Source of the DNA: CAIZGX01 sp964511555
GTDB lineage: Bacteria; Bacteroidota; Bacteroidia; Flavobacteriales_D; Sanyastnellaceae
Direction of reading: 5' to 3'
Length of the DNA stretch: 64,000 bases
Assembly: GCA_964511555.1 (NCBI GenBank)
Contig: CAZEFR010000008.1
Coordinates: 1-64,000, forward strand
The notes under the pieces are model-generated. The model was not told the origin of the DNA and made no database searches. It saw only the letters and a program-made list of their open reading frames with translations. The translations under genes and the position numbers were made by a program. The stretch's first letter is position 1. Each line of letters begins with the position of its first letter. Of this stretch, positions 25,496-33,400 are shown piece after piece.

Positions 25496-25606
25496 ATGCA
25501 AGATTTTACCCTTCAAGATTTAGTAGCTTTTATGGAGTCGGAAGAGATTATTCTTTCAGCATACGAACAGCTGCAACCGGTTACCAAAAGTTATATTTGG
25601 AACTAA
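25496..25606 (+). CDS. small ORF (36 aa) in the sigma-factor operon
   Basis: An ATG at 25496 opens 36 codons ending in TAA at 25604. The peptide starts MQDFTLQDLVAFMESEE and is acidic and mostly amphipathic. It sits between the sigma gene and the terminator at 25610, so it would be on the same mRNA. From memory, short proteins starting with an MQDFT/DL(L/I)xYLY-like segment follow sigma genes in other Bacteroidota, where they are longer. This could be a short or 3'-truncated relative, or an unrelated peptide. Translation is not certain. Confidence 0.5.
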   Translation: MQDFTLQDLVAFMESEEIILSAYEQLQPVTKSYIWN

Positions 25607-25609
25607 TGA

Positions 25610-25635
25610 AAAAGCCACTCTCGAGTGGCTTTTTT
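25610..25635 (+). terminator. terminator of the sigma-factor operon
   Basis: Seven-bp perfect stem GCCACTC with its complement, 2-nt loop, T6 tail. It begins 4 nt after the small ORF's stop. Confidence 0.88.
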
Positions 25636-25641
25636 CTTGTT

Positions 25642-25649
25642 TACTTTTG
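25642..25649 (+). promoter_or_regulatory. -7 box TACTTTTG, 4 nt before substrate-binding lipoprotein start
   Basis: Exact TAnnTTTG match ending 4 nt before the ATG at 25654. It fixes the start there rather than far upstream inside the preceding operon. Confidence 0.55.
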
Positions 25650-25653
25650 CCGT

Positions 25654-26838
25654 ATGAAACTGCATCGCCTATTATTTGTTTTGCTCGTTAGCGCTGCTTT
25701 TCTGAACGCCTGTTCCAATGGAAATGCATCTGTCGATGTAACCGTTCTTTTTCAACCCGAATACGCTAGGGGTTTTCGTGTGGTGAAAAGTGGAAACGAT
25801 ACGCTCATCCAATTCCTTTCTCATTCTGATTCTCATTCTCATTCTCATTCTCATTCTGATTCTCCTACTGTTTCCCATTCCGTTTCTATTTCTAAAATTA
25901 ATCCCGAAAGAATCGCCCTTCTCAGCACCACACATTCCTATTTCATAAATGCATTGGATGGAATGAAGAACGTTTGCGGTGTAACCTACGCAGACCGTAT
26001 TCAGCTTGAAAACCTTCAAGCGCAAATTGCAAGTGGGAAGACGCAAAACTTGACAGCCAATGGTGATGTAAATATGGAACAACTACTCTTGCTTAGTCCA
26101 TCGGTGCTGTTCAGTGTTCCCTTCGAGTCAACACCCTATCAATCTAAACTGCCGCAATGCACAGTCATTCCAACTACGGAATATCTGGAAGAACATCCAC
26201 TTGGAAAAGCGGAATGGATTTATGTATTTGGATTTATTCTTCGAAAGGATGTTTTAGCAAGAGAGTTGTTTTTAGAAATTGAAAGTGCGTACATAGGTGC
26301 TTCGCAAGGTCATGCTGAAGGTCATTCTGAAGGTGCTTTGCAAGGTCCTGCCGGAAGGTCTACCGAAGGTCCTACCGGAAGGTCTACCGAAGGTCCTATG
26401 GAACGGCCTATCGGAGATCCTACGCAAGCGTTAAAAGTATTTTTCGCCACCAACAACGGCAGTGACTGGACCGTAGCGAATAACCAATCGTATTGGGCCA
26501 TATTGTTGAAAGATGCGGGTGCAGAATATGTGGGGGCGACGAATGAAAATGGGAATTTGAATTTCGATAAAGAACGCATGTTGTTTGCCTTGAATGAAGC
26601 CGATGCCTATGGCGAGTTGGTGTATTTTCCGAATACATCCAACGTTTCACTTTCGCAGTTACATCCGGAATTCACGCAGAGCGGTCCTTTTCAACATAAA
26701 AAAATATTTTTCTGCAATGCTGCAGACAATGGCTTTTTCGATAAAGCCCTTTTAGAACCTCACATACTGCTTCAAGAATTGAAAATGATTTTGAGCGATT
26801 CAACCTTTTCAGGGAACTATTTTCAACGAACACAATAG
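25654..26838 (+). CDS. ABC transporter substrate-binding lipoprotein (BtuF/FepB-like)
   Basis: 394 residues from ATG 25654, with a lipoprotein signal (LLVSAAFLNAC). The periplasmic-binding fold (PF01497 type) is seen from ALLSTTHSYFINALDGMKNVCGVTYADRI through MEQLLLLSPSVLFS to NNGSDWTVANNQSYWAILLKDAGAEYVG. It should bind a siderophore, heme or cobalamin, or act as a related envelope protein; no permease or ATPase gene is adjacent. Two low-complexity inserts interrupt it: a Ser/His-rich hexamer repeat at residues 56-74 and an array of eleven GxxQ/E-like tetrapeptides at 215-258. The core fold appears intact on both sides of the inserts. Confidence 0.82.
   Translation: MKLHRLLFVLLVSAAFLNACSNGNASVDVTVLFQPEYARGFRVVKSGNDTLIQFLSHSDSHSHSHSHSDSPTVSHSVSISKINPERIALLSTTHSYFINALDGMKNVCGVTYADRIQLENLQAQIASGKTQNLTANGDVNMEQLLLLSPSVLFSVPFESTPYQSKLPQCTVIPTTEYLEEHPLGKAEWIYVFGFILRKDVLARELFLEIESAYIGASQGHAEGHSEGALQGPAGRSTEGPTGRSTEGPMERPIGDPTQALKVFFATNNGSDWTVANNQSYWAILLKDAGAEYVGATNENGNLNFDKERMLFALNEADAYGELVYFPNTSNVSLSQLHPEFTQSGPFQHKKIFFCNAADNGFFDKALLEPHILLQELKMILSDSTFSGNYFQRTQ
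25819..25875 (+). repeat. in-frame TCTCAT hexamer repeat (Ser-His / Ser-Asp)
   Basis: Tandem 6-bp units of TCT-CAT with two TCT-GAT variants encode a Ser/His/Asp-rich loop. Such units can expand or contract by slippage without breaking the frame. The His clusters could in principle bind metal. Confidence 0.85.
26296..26427 (+). repeat. coding mini-palindrome array, eleven 12-bp units
   Basis: Eleven in-frame 12-bp units starting mostly with GGT or AGG encode G/R-x-x-Q/E/G tetrapeptides in the binding protein. Many units hold small palindromes such as TCCtaccGGA, TCCtgccGGA, TCCtatGGA and GCttcGC. AAGGT recurs at unit borders. Confidence 0.85.
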
Positions 26839-26851
26839 AACAAGCAATACT

Positions 26852-26859
26852 TAACTTTG
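26852..26859 (+). promoter_or_regulatory. -7 box TAACTTTG, 4 nt before carboxylase start
   Basis: Exact TAnnTTTG match ending 4 nt before the ATG at 26864. Confidence 0.5.
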
Positions 26860-26863
26860 CCTC

Positions 26864-28504
26864 ATGGACTCGAAAGAATTGGAATTCAACAAGAACGAAG
26901 ACAAAATGCTTCAGCGCATTGCAGAACTTCAACGAAGATTGAAAAAGATCTACGAAGGCGGAGGGAAGAAGCGCATGGAAAAGGAGCATGAAAAGGGAAA
27001 GATGACCGCGCGTGAGCGAGTTGATTACCTTTTGGATAAAGACACTGAACGCATTGAAGTTGGTGCTTTTGCAGGAGATGGCATGTACGCTGAACACGGC
27101 GGTTGTCCGGCTGGTGGAGTAGTGGTGGTGATGGGATACGTTTCGAAGAAACTGTGTCTTGTTGTCGCGAACGACGCTACCGTTAAGGCAGGTGCTTGGT
27201 TTCCGATTACAGGAAAGAAGAACCTTCGTGCGCAAGAGATTGCCATGGAGAATCACATTCCAATTATTTACTTGGTCGATAGCGCAGGGGTGTACTTGCC
27301 TATGCAAGACGAGATCTTCCCAGACAAAGAACACTTCGGACGTATTTTTAGAAACAATGCGCGCATGAGCAGCATGGGCATTCCGCAATACGCTGCCGTT
27401 ATGGGAAGTTGCGTTGCCGGAGGTGCCTACTTGCCTATCATGAGCGACGAAGCTTTAATTGTAGACAAGACAGGAAGCATCTTCCTTGCGGGTTCATATT
27501 TGGTGAAAGCCGCCATTGGCGAGGAAGTCGACAACGAAACGCTCGGCGGTGCAACTACGCATTGCGAGATAAGTGGGGTGACAGACTACAAGGCGTTGAA
27601 CGACAAAGACGCCTTGGATACCTTGAAGAAATTATTGAGTCAGCAAGGAAAGACCAGCAAAGACGCAGGTTTCGACCGCATTGCGCCTGTAATGCCGAAA
27701 CGCAAAGTGGAGGATATGTTGGGAATCCTTCCAACCGATAGAACCACTTCTTACGAAGTGCGCGAAATGATTGAGTGCTTGGTAGACAACAGCGAATACA
27801 CCGAATATAAAGCAGAATACGGAAAGAGTATCGTATGTGCTTACGGACGCATCAACGGTTGGTCGGTTGGAATTGTGGCCAATCAGCGCGAGGTCATCAA
27901 AAGCAAAAAAGACGGCATTCAGTTCGGTGGAGTCATCTATAGCGATAGTGCCGATAAAGCGGCACGTTTCATCATGAACTGCAATCAAAAAAACATACCG
28001 TTGGTCTTCCTTCAAGACGTTACAGGTTTTATGGTTGGAAGTAAAAGTGAACACGGCGGAATTATTAAGGACGGCGCGAAGTTGGTGAACGCACAGGCCA
28101 ACAGTGTTGTGCCGAAGTTCACCATTATCATGGGTAACAGCTACGGCGCGGGCAATTATGCCATGTGCGGAAAGGCTTATGACCCTCGATTGATAGTGGG
28201 TTGGCCAACGGCGCAAGTTGCAGTAATGGGTGGAGCGCAAGCTGCGAAAGTGTTGCTTCAGATTGAAGTGGCATCTTTGAAGGCAAAAGGAGAAACCATT
28301 ACACCCGAGCGCGAAGCAGAAATGTTCAATCGCATTAAGTCGAAATACGACGAGCAGACATCGCCGTATTATGCCGCTTCTCGCTTGTGGTTAGACGCTG
28401 TTATTGATCCGGTTGATACGCGCAAGTGGATAAGCCTGGGTCTAGAAGCCGCATCAAACGCACCGGCTGAGCGTACTTATTCGGTTGGAGTTCTTCAAAC
28501 ATGA
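26864..28504 (+). CDS. acyl-CoA carboxylase, carboxyltransferase beta subunit
   Basis: 546 residues, the usual length of propionyl-/methylcrotonyl-CoA carboxylase beta subunits. Carboxyltransferase motifs: GKMTARERVDYLLD, GGCPAGGVVVVMGYV, VDSAGVYLPMQDEIFPD, GSCVAGGAYLPIMSDE, FLQDVTGFMVG and YGAGNYAMCGKAYDPR. It transfers the carboxyl group from biotin to an acyl-CoA. The VYLPMQDEIFPD wording and length favour a methylcrotonyl-CoA-like carboxylase (leucine breakdown), but this needs phylogeny. The biotin-carrying alpha subunit is not in the window. The next gene overlaps it by 4 bp (ATGA). Confidence 0.9.
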   Translation: MDSKELEFNKNEDKMLQRIAELQRRLKKIYEGGGKKRMEKEHEKGKMTARERVDYLLDKDTERIEVGAFAGDGMYAEHGGCPAGGVVVVMGYVSKKLCLVVANDATVKAGAWFPITGKKNLRAQEIAMENHIPIIYLVDSAGVYLPMQDEIFPDKEHFGRIFRNNARMSSMGIPQYAAVMGSCVAGGAYLPIMSDEALIVDKTGSIFLAGSYLVKAAIGEEVDNETLGGATTHCEISGVTDYKALNDKDALDTLKKLLSQQGKTSKDAGFDRIAPVMPKRKVEDMLGILPTDRTTSYEVREMIECLVDNSEYTEYKAEYGKSIVCAYGRINGWSVGIVANQREVIKSKKDGIQFGGVIYSDSADKAARFIMNCNQKNIPLVFLQDVTGFMVGSKSEHGGIIKDGAKLVNAQANSVVPKFTIIMGNSYGAGNYAMCGKAYDPRLIVGWPTAQVAVMGGAQAAKVLLQIEVASLKAKGETITPEREAEMFNRIKSKYDEQTSPYYAASRLWLDAVIDPVDTRKWISLGLEAASNAPAERTYSVGVLQT

Positions 28505-30147
28505 AAAGAACGTTAGCTTATTTTTTTTCGGGTGAAGGGAAATGGCTTCGCCGCGTCTTGCTTGCAGCAGCCGTTGTGCGCCTCATTGCCGCAGTTTTTT
28601 CGGAGGGGTATATCATGTCCGACGACCATTTCTTGGCCGTTGAACCGGTATCTTCTTGGGTTCATGGAGAGAACTACCACAACTGGTATCCGAATACCTA
28701 CAATGAAACTGATCATGCGCAGCCATTCAGCTATGCCTATTATTTTTTGAATTTCGTAATCCTGAAGTTCTGTGCGGTAATTGGAATTCTGAATCCGTTT
28801 ATCCAAGCCTTTGTTCTTCGTTTGGCGCATGCCGCCCTCAGTTTGTGGGGAGTGTACTTATTTGTGAAACTCGCTGAAAGGCTCATTTCATCGGTCACCT
28901 GGCGCATGTATGCCATTTGGTTTTGGGTTTTCGGAGGAGTGGTCACGGTTTTCAGCGTTCATCAATTGGTTGAAACCGCTTGCATCCCATTTGTCTTGTT
29001 GGCTTATTTGTATGTGTTGAAGTACTTCGAGCGAGAGCGTATTGGTGCTTTAATCATCGCTGCCTTGGCATTTTCTGTTTCGGTTGGAATGCGTTACCAA
29101 TTGGTTTTCTTCCCCTTAACGCTTGGAATGTATTTGTTGTGGAAACGAAAGTGGAGTGGGGCAGTGTTCTTCGGAATCTTCTTCACCCTTGGTTTTGCCC
29201 TCACGCAAATCGACAACCTATTATTCTGGCACAAACCCATTTATCAGCATTTACTCGACTACCAATCCTACAACGCCACGCACTTCGCCGACTATCCGAG
29301 TAATGTTTTTTCCTATTTAGCATTAGTTACCTACTACATTTTCCCAGTTGTAACTGTTGTTTTCCTCATCTCCCTTCGCCGAAGGCATTCGTCCGCAGGA
29401 CATTCGTCTCCGACATTCGTTGCTCCGCAACATTCGTCCACCGGACATTCGTCTCCGACATTCGTTACTGCGCAACATTCGAACACGTTTCCAATTTTCA
29501 TCGGAGTAGCAATTTTCATCGTGTTTCATTTATTGTTTCCAAATCGACAGGAGAGATTCTTGTTGCCAGCAGTGCCTTTTGTTTTGCTATTAATGATAAG
29601 GACTATTTCTAAACGTTTCCCTTGCGGAACACCTTCCGCAGAACCTTTGCCTTCTGAAAGACCTTCGGCTTTGCCGACCTTGCTTGCACCTTGGATAAAC
29701 ATCACCATGAGTTGGTCAATTTACTTGTCCATTGTTTATACATTGGGCTATTCCTTCTACATCCCCAAATCAAAATACTTGGAAGCTTCCAAAGCACTCT
29801 ACGAAAGGAGTGATTTCCAAAATGTGATCATAGACAATTGGAAAGACGAGGAGTCTGTTTGGTTGCCGATGCATTACGTTGGGAAATTCGTTCATCCGTT
29901 TTCCATGACGAATAAAAAGTCGTTGGATCAATTGAAACAGCAAATCACGCATCAGCCTTTTTACGATTCGAAGCGACTTCCAGCACCTGCTCCGAATTAT
30001 CTCATCATTTGGGGAAAAGAGGAATCCTACCCACGCGCCAGGGCATACGAAGAAGTGGACTTTCAACTTCAGCGCCTTTCTCCCGCCGGCAGCGAATCAG
30101 ATCTCGGTTTTGCTTTGTACTCTCTTACCCTTTCTTCCCCTTTCTAA
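28501..30147 (+). CDS. multi-spanning glycosyltransferase, GT22/ALG9-like
   Basis: 548 residues with about ten membrane helices. An acidic loop after the first helix (MSDDHFLAVEPVSSW) and a late NRQERFLLPAVPFVLL helix are typical of GT-C enzymes such as the GT22 mannosyltransferases, which use a lipid-phosphate sugar donor. The assignment rests on these motifs and topology. Two mini-palindrome arrays lie in frame in loops between helices (residues about 291-327 and 374-393), making Ser/His- and Pro-rich inserts. The start overlaps the carboxylase stop as ATGA. The C-terminal part is soluble. Downstream is an intergenic palindrome array and a terminator. Confidence 0.7.
   Translation: MKRTLAYFFSGEGKWLRRVLLAAAVVRLIAAVFSEGYIMSDDHFLAVEPVSSWVHGENYHNWYPNTYNETDHAQPFSYAYYFLNFVILKFCAVIGILNPFIQAFVLRLAHAALSLWGVYLFVKLAERLISSVTWRMYAIWFWVFGGVVTVFSVHQLVETACIPFVLLAYLYVLKYFERERIGALIIAALAFSVSVGMRYQLVFFPLTLGMYLLWKRKWSGAVFFGIFFTLGFALTQIDNLLFWHKPIYQHLLDYQSYNATHFADYPSNVFSYLALVTYYIFPVVTVVFLISLRRRHSSAGHSSPTFVAPQHSSTGHSSPTFVTAQHSNTFPIFIGVAIFIVFHLLFPNRQERFLLPAVPFVLLLMIRTISKRFPCGTPSAEPLPSERPSALPTLLAPWINITMSWSIYLSIVYTLGYSFYIPKSKYLEASKALYERSDFQNVIIDNWKDEESVWLPMHYVGKFVHPFSMTNKKSLDQLKQQITHQPFYDSKRLPAPAPNYLIIWGKEESYPRARAYEEVDFQLQRLSPAGSESDLGFALYSLTLSSPF
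29373..29481 (+). repeat. coding mini-palindrome array with CATTCG spacers
   Basis: Seven copies of CATTCG (29386, 29401, 29414, 29431, 29446, 29459, 29476) each preceded by a palindrome: CCTTC/GAAGG, TCC/GGA, TC/GA, TTGC/GCAA, TCC/GGA, TC/GA, TTAC/GCAA, all around 3-nt loops. Unit lengths 15, 13 and 17 sum to 45, so 29386-29430 and 29431-29475 are 45-bp copies that keep the frame. Confidence 0.9.
29620..29679 (+). repeat. coding mini-palindrome array with CCT-led units
   Basis: Four in-frame units start with CCT (12, 12, 18 and 18 bp). TGCGGAA and TTCCGCA (29623-29629, 29634-29640) pair perfectly around CACC. TCGGC and GCCGA (29665-29677) pair around TTT. Confidence 0.8.
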
Positions 30148-30182
30148 CCTTCTCTTACCTTTTGTTTCTTCCCCTCTCTAAC

Positions 30183-30277
30183 GCCCAACGGGCATTCGTC
30201 CTTCGGACATTCGTGGCTTTGCCACATTCGTCCTTTGGACATTAGTGGCTTCGCCACATTCGTCCTTCGGACATTCT
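30183..30277 (+). repeat. intergenic mini-palindrome array with CATTCG spacers
   Basis: Palindromes CCCaacGGG, TCCttcGGA, TGGCtttGCCA, TCCtttGGA, TGGCttcGCCA and TCCttcGGA alternate with CATTCG (once CATTAG, last CATTCT). Every loop is 3 nt. The arms alternate between TCC/GGA and TGGC/GCCA. It lies between a stop codon and a terminator, so it would be in the 3' UTR. Confidence 0.9.
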
Positions 30278-30299
30278 AAAATCATTTAGATTTTTTTTT
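30275..30299 (+). terminator. terminator after the GT22-like gene
   Basis: TCTAAA and TTTAGA pair around ATCA, followed by nine T residues. The stem is AT-rich but the T-tract is long. Confidence 0.65.
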
Positions 30300-30384
30300 G
30301 CCCCTAAGGGGTTGAAAAACAAGGCCTTTCTTTGCTGAATTTTAAAAAATAAAAAAAATAATTAACACAGGCATCTTCATAAGA

Positions 30385-30392
30385 TAATTTCG
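30385..30392 (+). promoter_or_regulatory. -7-like box TAATTTCG before the giant T9SS gene
   Basis: 7 of 8 match to TAnnTTTG, 63 nt before the ATG at 30456. No clear -33 element. Confidence 0.35.
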
Positions 30393-30455
30393 TCTTATTA
30401 TTGCTAACGCTGTTTTTCAGCAAAACCTAATCAATTAATTAACTAAATCTAACTT

Positions 30456-33400
30456 ATGAATCGTATTCTACGTTCACAAATGCCCCCAAATCCCAGGGAT
30501 TTAGCGGTGTTCGACACTACCACGGGTTCGTCTTCAGGGCGAACGCGATGGAAGATGCTGTTTCTTGCAACAATGATGTTGTTTGCAGCATCTTTAGGCC
30601 AAACTCAGATTTCGCTGTATTCATTCACGCAATCAACGGGTACCTATGCAGACATTACCGGCGGCACAGTTCTTATAACAGCTTCCTCAAATACTTTTGG
30701 GAATGCAGGCTTCCCCGATGATCAAGTATACTCCGCTGTGCCAATTGGTTTCAACTTCACTTGTAATGGGTTAAGCTACACTTCGGTAAATGTTAGTGCT
30801 AACGGATTCATTACACTTGGCGCTACTGCACCACTTGGAAATAACTATTCACCTATATCAGGTACGGGCACTGCCGATGCTGTTTTATCTGTTTGGGGTG
30901 GAGATGGTTCAGGAATGTTTAATCTTGGAGGCAGAACATCCACTATAAGTTACGTAACTTCCGGCGAAGCGCCAAATAGGATTTTTACAGTTCAATACAA
31001 GGATTATAGACCAACTTACTCAACAAGTACTATAACTGCTCCTTTTGTCAACTATCAGATTCAGCTGTTTGAAACTACCAATATCATTAGATATATGTAT
31101 GGCCCTTCTGGCCTAGCTGCGGGAACAGCTAACAGTAGCACAACGAGGCAAATTGGTTTGAGAGGAAGCGTGAATACAGATTTTAGAAATCGCACGAATT
31201 CAACAACTGTTTCCTTCAACTCATCTACTGCGGGAACTGTTAATACTAATACTCAAGCTTTTTCAAGTGTTAATGCTACTCCAGGTCGTCCAACCAATGG
31301 TTTAATTTACCAATGGACACCTCCACCACCATGTGAGGGTCAACCGAATGTGGCGGTAGCAACTTTCACTGGAGGTTCGAGTATTTGCCAAGGACAAACA
31401 AAAGCGATGTCAGCTACCGGAATTTCAACAGGAACCGGTATTTCTCTACAATGGGCAGTTTCTAGTACGTCGGGTGGACCATACTCAAACGTATCAGGTG
31501 GAGTTGGAGCTAATACAGCTTCATACACTTCGCCCTCTTTGACAGCAGGAACGTACTATTACGTTTTGCAAACGACATGTAGTAATTCATCACTTGTTAC
31601 AGCTTCAAATGAATTGGTATTAACGGTTAACGCTCTTCCTACTATCGTAATTGATGCGATCAATGGTGGTAACTTCTGCGGTGTGCAATCTTTGTCAGCT
31701 TCAGGGGCTTCTACCTATTCTTGGTCGCCAGCTTCTTCTCTTAGCGCTAGCACAGGTTCAACGGTTTCTTTCACAGGAACTGCAAGTGCAACAATTACCG
31801 CTACCGGAACAGATGCCAACGGTTGCGTTGGTTCTGCAGCACAAGCTATAACTTATGTCGCACCTGCGGCAATTACTCTATCTTCTTCGGTTCCAAATTT
31901 CTGCGGAACAGGTGGACTTGCAACAATTACAGCTTCTTCTGCTGGTTCATATGTATACAACTTTGAGTCATTGGAAACAGCGGTGTTGTCGAACATTACG
32001 GCAAACACTGTAGATGCAACGGTATCTGAAACAAGTGCAATCCGTGTAACAGGTACAGATGCAGCATCTGGTTGTGTTGCGCAAGCTACACTAAGCATCG
32101 GATTGTATCCGTTACCTTCTGCTATTGTTACGACAACAGCTGATGGAGTTTGTCCAGGAACACAGGCAACAATCAACTCAGGTTTAAGCGCTGGTAACTT
32201 TACCGTGTCATCAATTCCTCACGTGAATTTTGTAGCACCTGCAAATGCCGGGGTTATCATGAACAATGGTGTTGCTGTGATCCCACTTAGTGGAGGTTCA
32301 ATGGATGATGGTGGTTGGGGAGGAATTCCGATTGGATTCAACTTTGACTTTTTCGGTAATAGCTTTAGCACCCTTGCTGCAGGTACAAATGGTTTGTTGA
32401 TGTTTGGAACAGTTCCCGGATATGGAACAAGTCCCGGTCAATTAGGTCAATTCACTTTTACTGGACCTATTTTCTTCCCGAATGCTGCGAATCCTGGTAA
32501 CATCATTGCATTGCTTGCTTCGGACATGCAAATGGCGAATTCAGTAAACGGATCAATTAAGTATTGGACAGAAGGTTTCGCTCCTAATAGACGTTTTGTA
32601 ATCAAATATGATCGCGTTCACGGATGGTCAAACAATCCAGAAGCGACCGTTACTTGTGTTTTGTATGAAACACTAGGAATGGTAGATATTTATGTTACGA
32701 ACAAAACATTCTCGAATACGGCTATTATTGGTTTACAGAATCAGGATAAGACTATCGGTGCTGTTGCCCCAGGTCGCACTGGTTCTTGGACGACAACAAC
32801 TCCTGAAGGATGGCGCTTTGCTCCACCTGCTAACTATTTAACTACTTGGTTGGCTACGGATATCAACGGTACAACCAGTTTAACTACAAACGTTGATGGT
32901 TCAACCATTAATGTTATCAATGGTTTCTCTGCTACTGTAGCTCCGCTATTGACAACCACTTATGCAATCTCATACGCGAACGCAACTACCGGTTGTTCAA
33001 ACTCAGCTTCTCCTGCTCAAGTTGTTATGGAGGTGTTAAGCAATGTTGCTCCAACAGGGGTTACAGCTACTTCTACACTAACTACTGCTTGTCCAGGTGC
33101 GAACATTCCATTGGCTTCTAATTATTCAGGAATCACCGATGGATTAACCTACCAATGGCAGGTGTCTACAGACGGTGGTGCTAACTTCACAGACATAGCC
33201 TCTGCTACATCAGCTACATACACGGCAACGCAAACGGTAGCTTCTTCGTATCGTCTTGGAATGGCCTCATGCGGCGGTGCCTTCGGTTACTCTGCTCCAG
33301 TTTCTATTGCTTTAACCGGATTCATTGATTGCTATTGCGCTTCGAATGCAACATCTGCTGCCGATGAAGAGATTTCAAACGTGACCGTTGGTACTGTTTT

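Larger units (their letters stand above)
30148..30455. other. 308-bp intergenic region: palindrome array, terminator, leader
   Basis: Contents in order: a pyrimidine-rich stretch (30148-30182), the CATTCG mini-palindrome array (30183-30277), a terminator-like hairpin with T9 (30275-30299), a CCCCtaaGGGG palindrome (30301-30311), an AT-rich segment, a -7-like box (30385-30392), and a leader with the small hairpin GCTGtttttCAGC (30409-30421) before the giant T9SS gene. I see no coding sequence. Confidence 0.75.

Noticed and set aside
29373..30277. Possible CRISPR array at the CATTCG repeats
   Set aside because: The constant element is only 6 bp and the variable parts are 7-13 bp palindromes, far below CRISPR repeat and spacer sizes. 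No cas genes are nearby.
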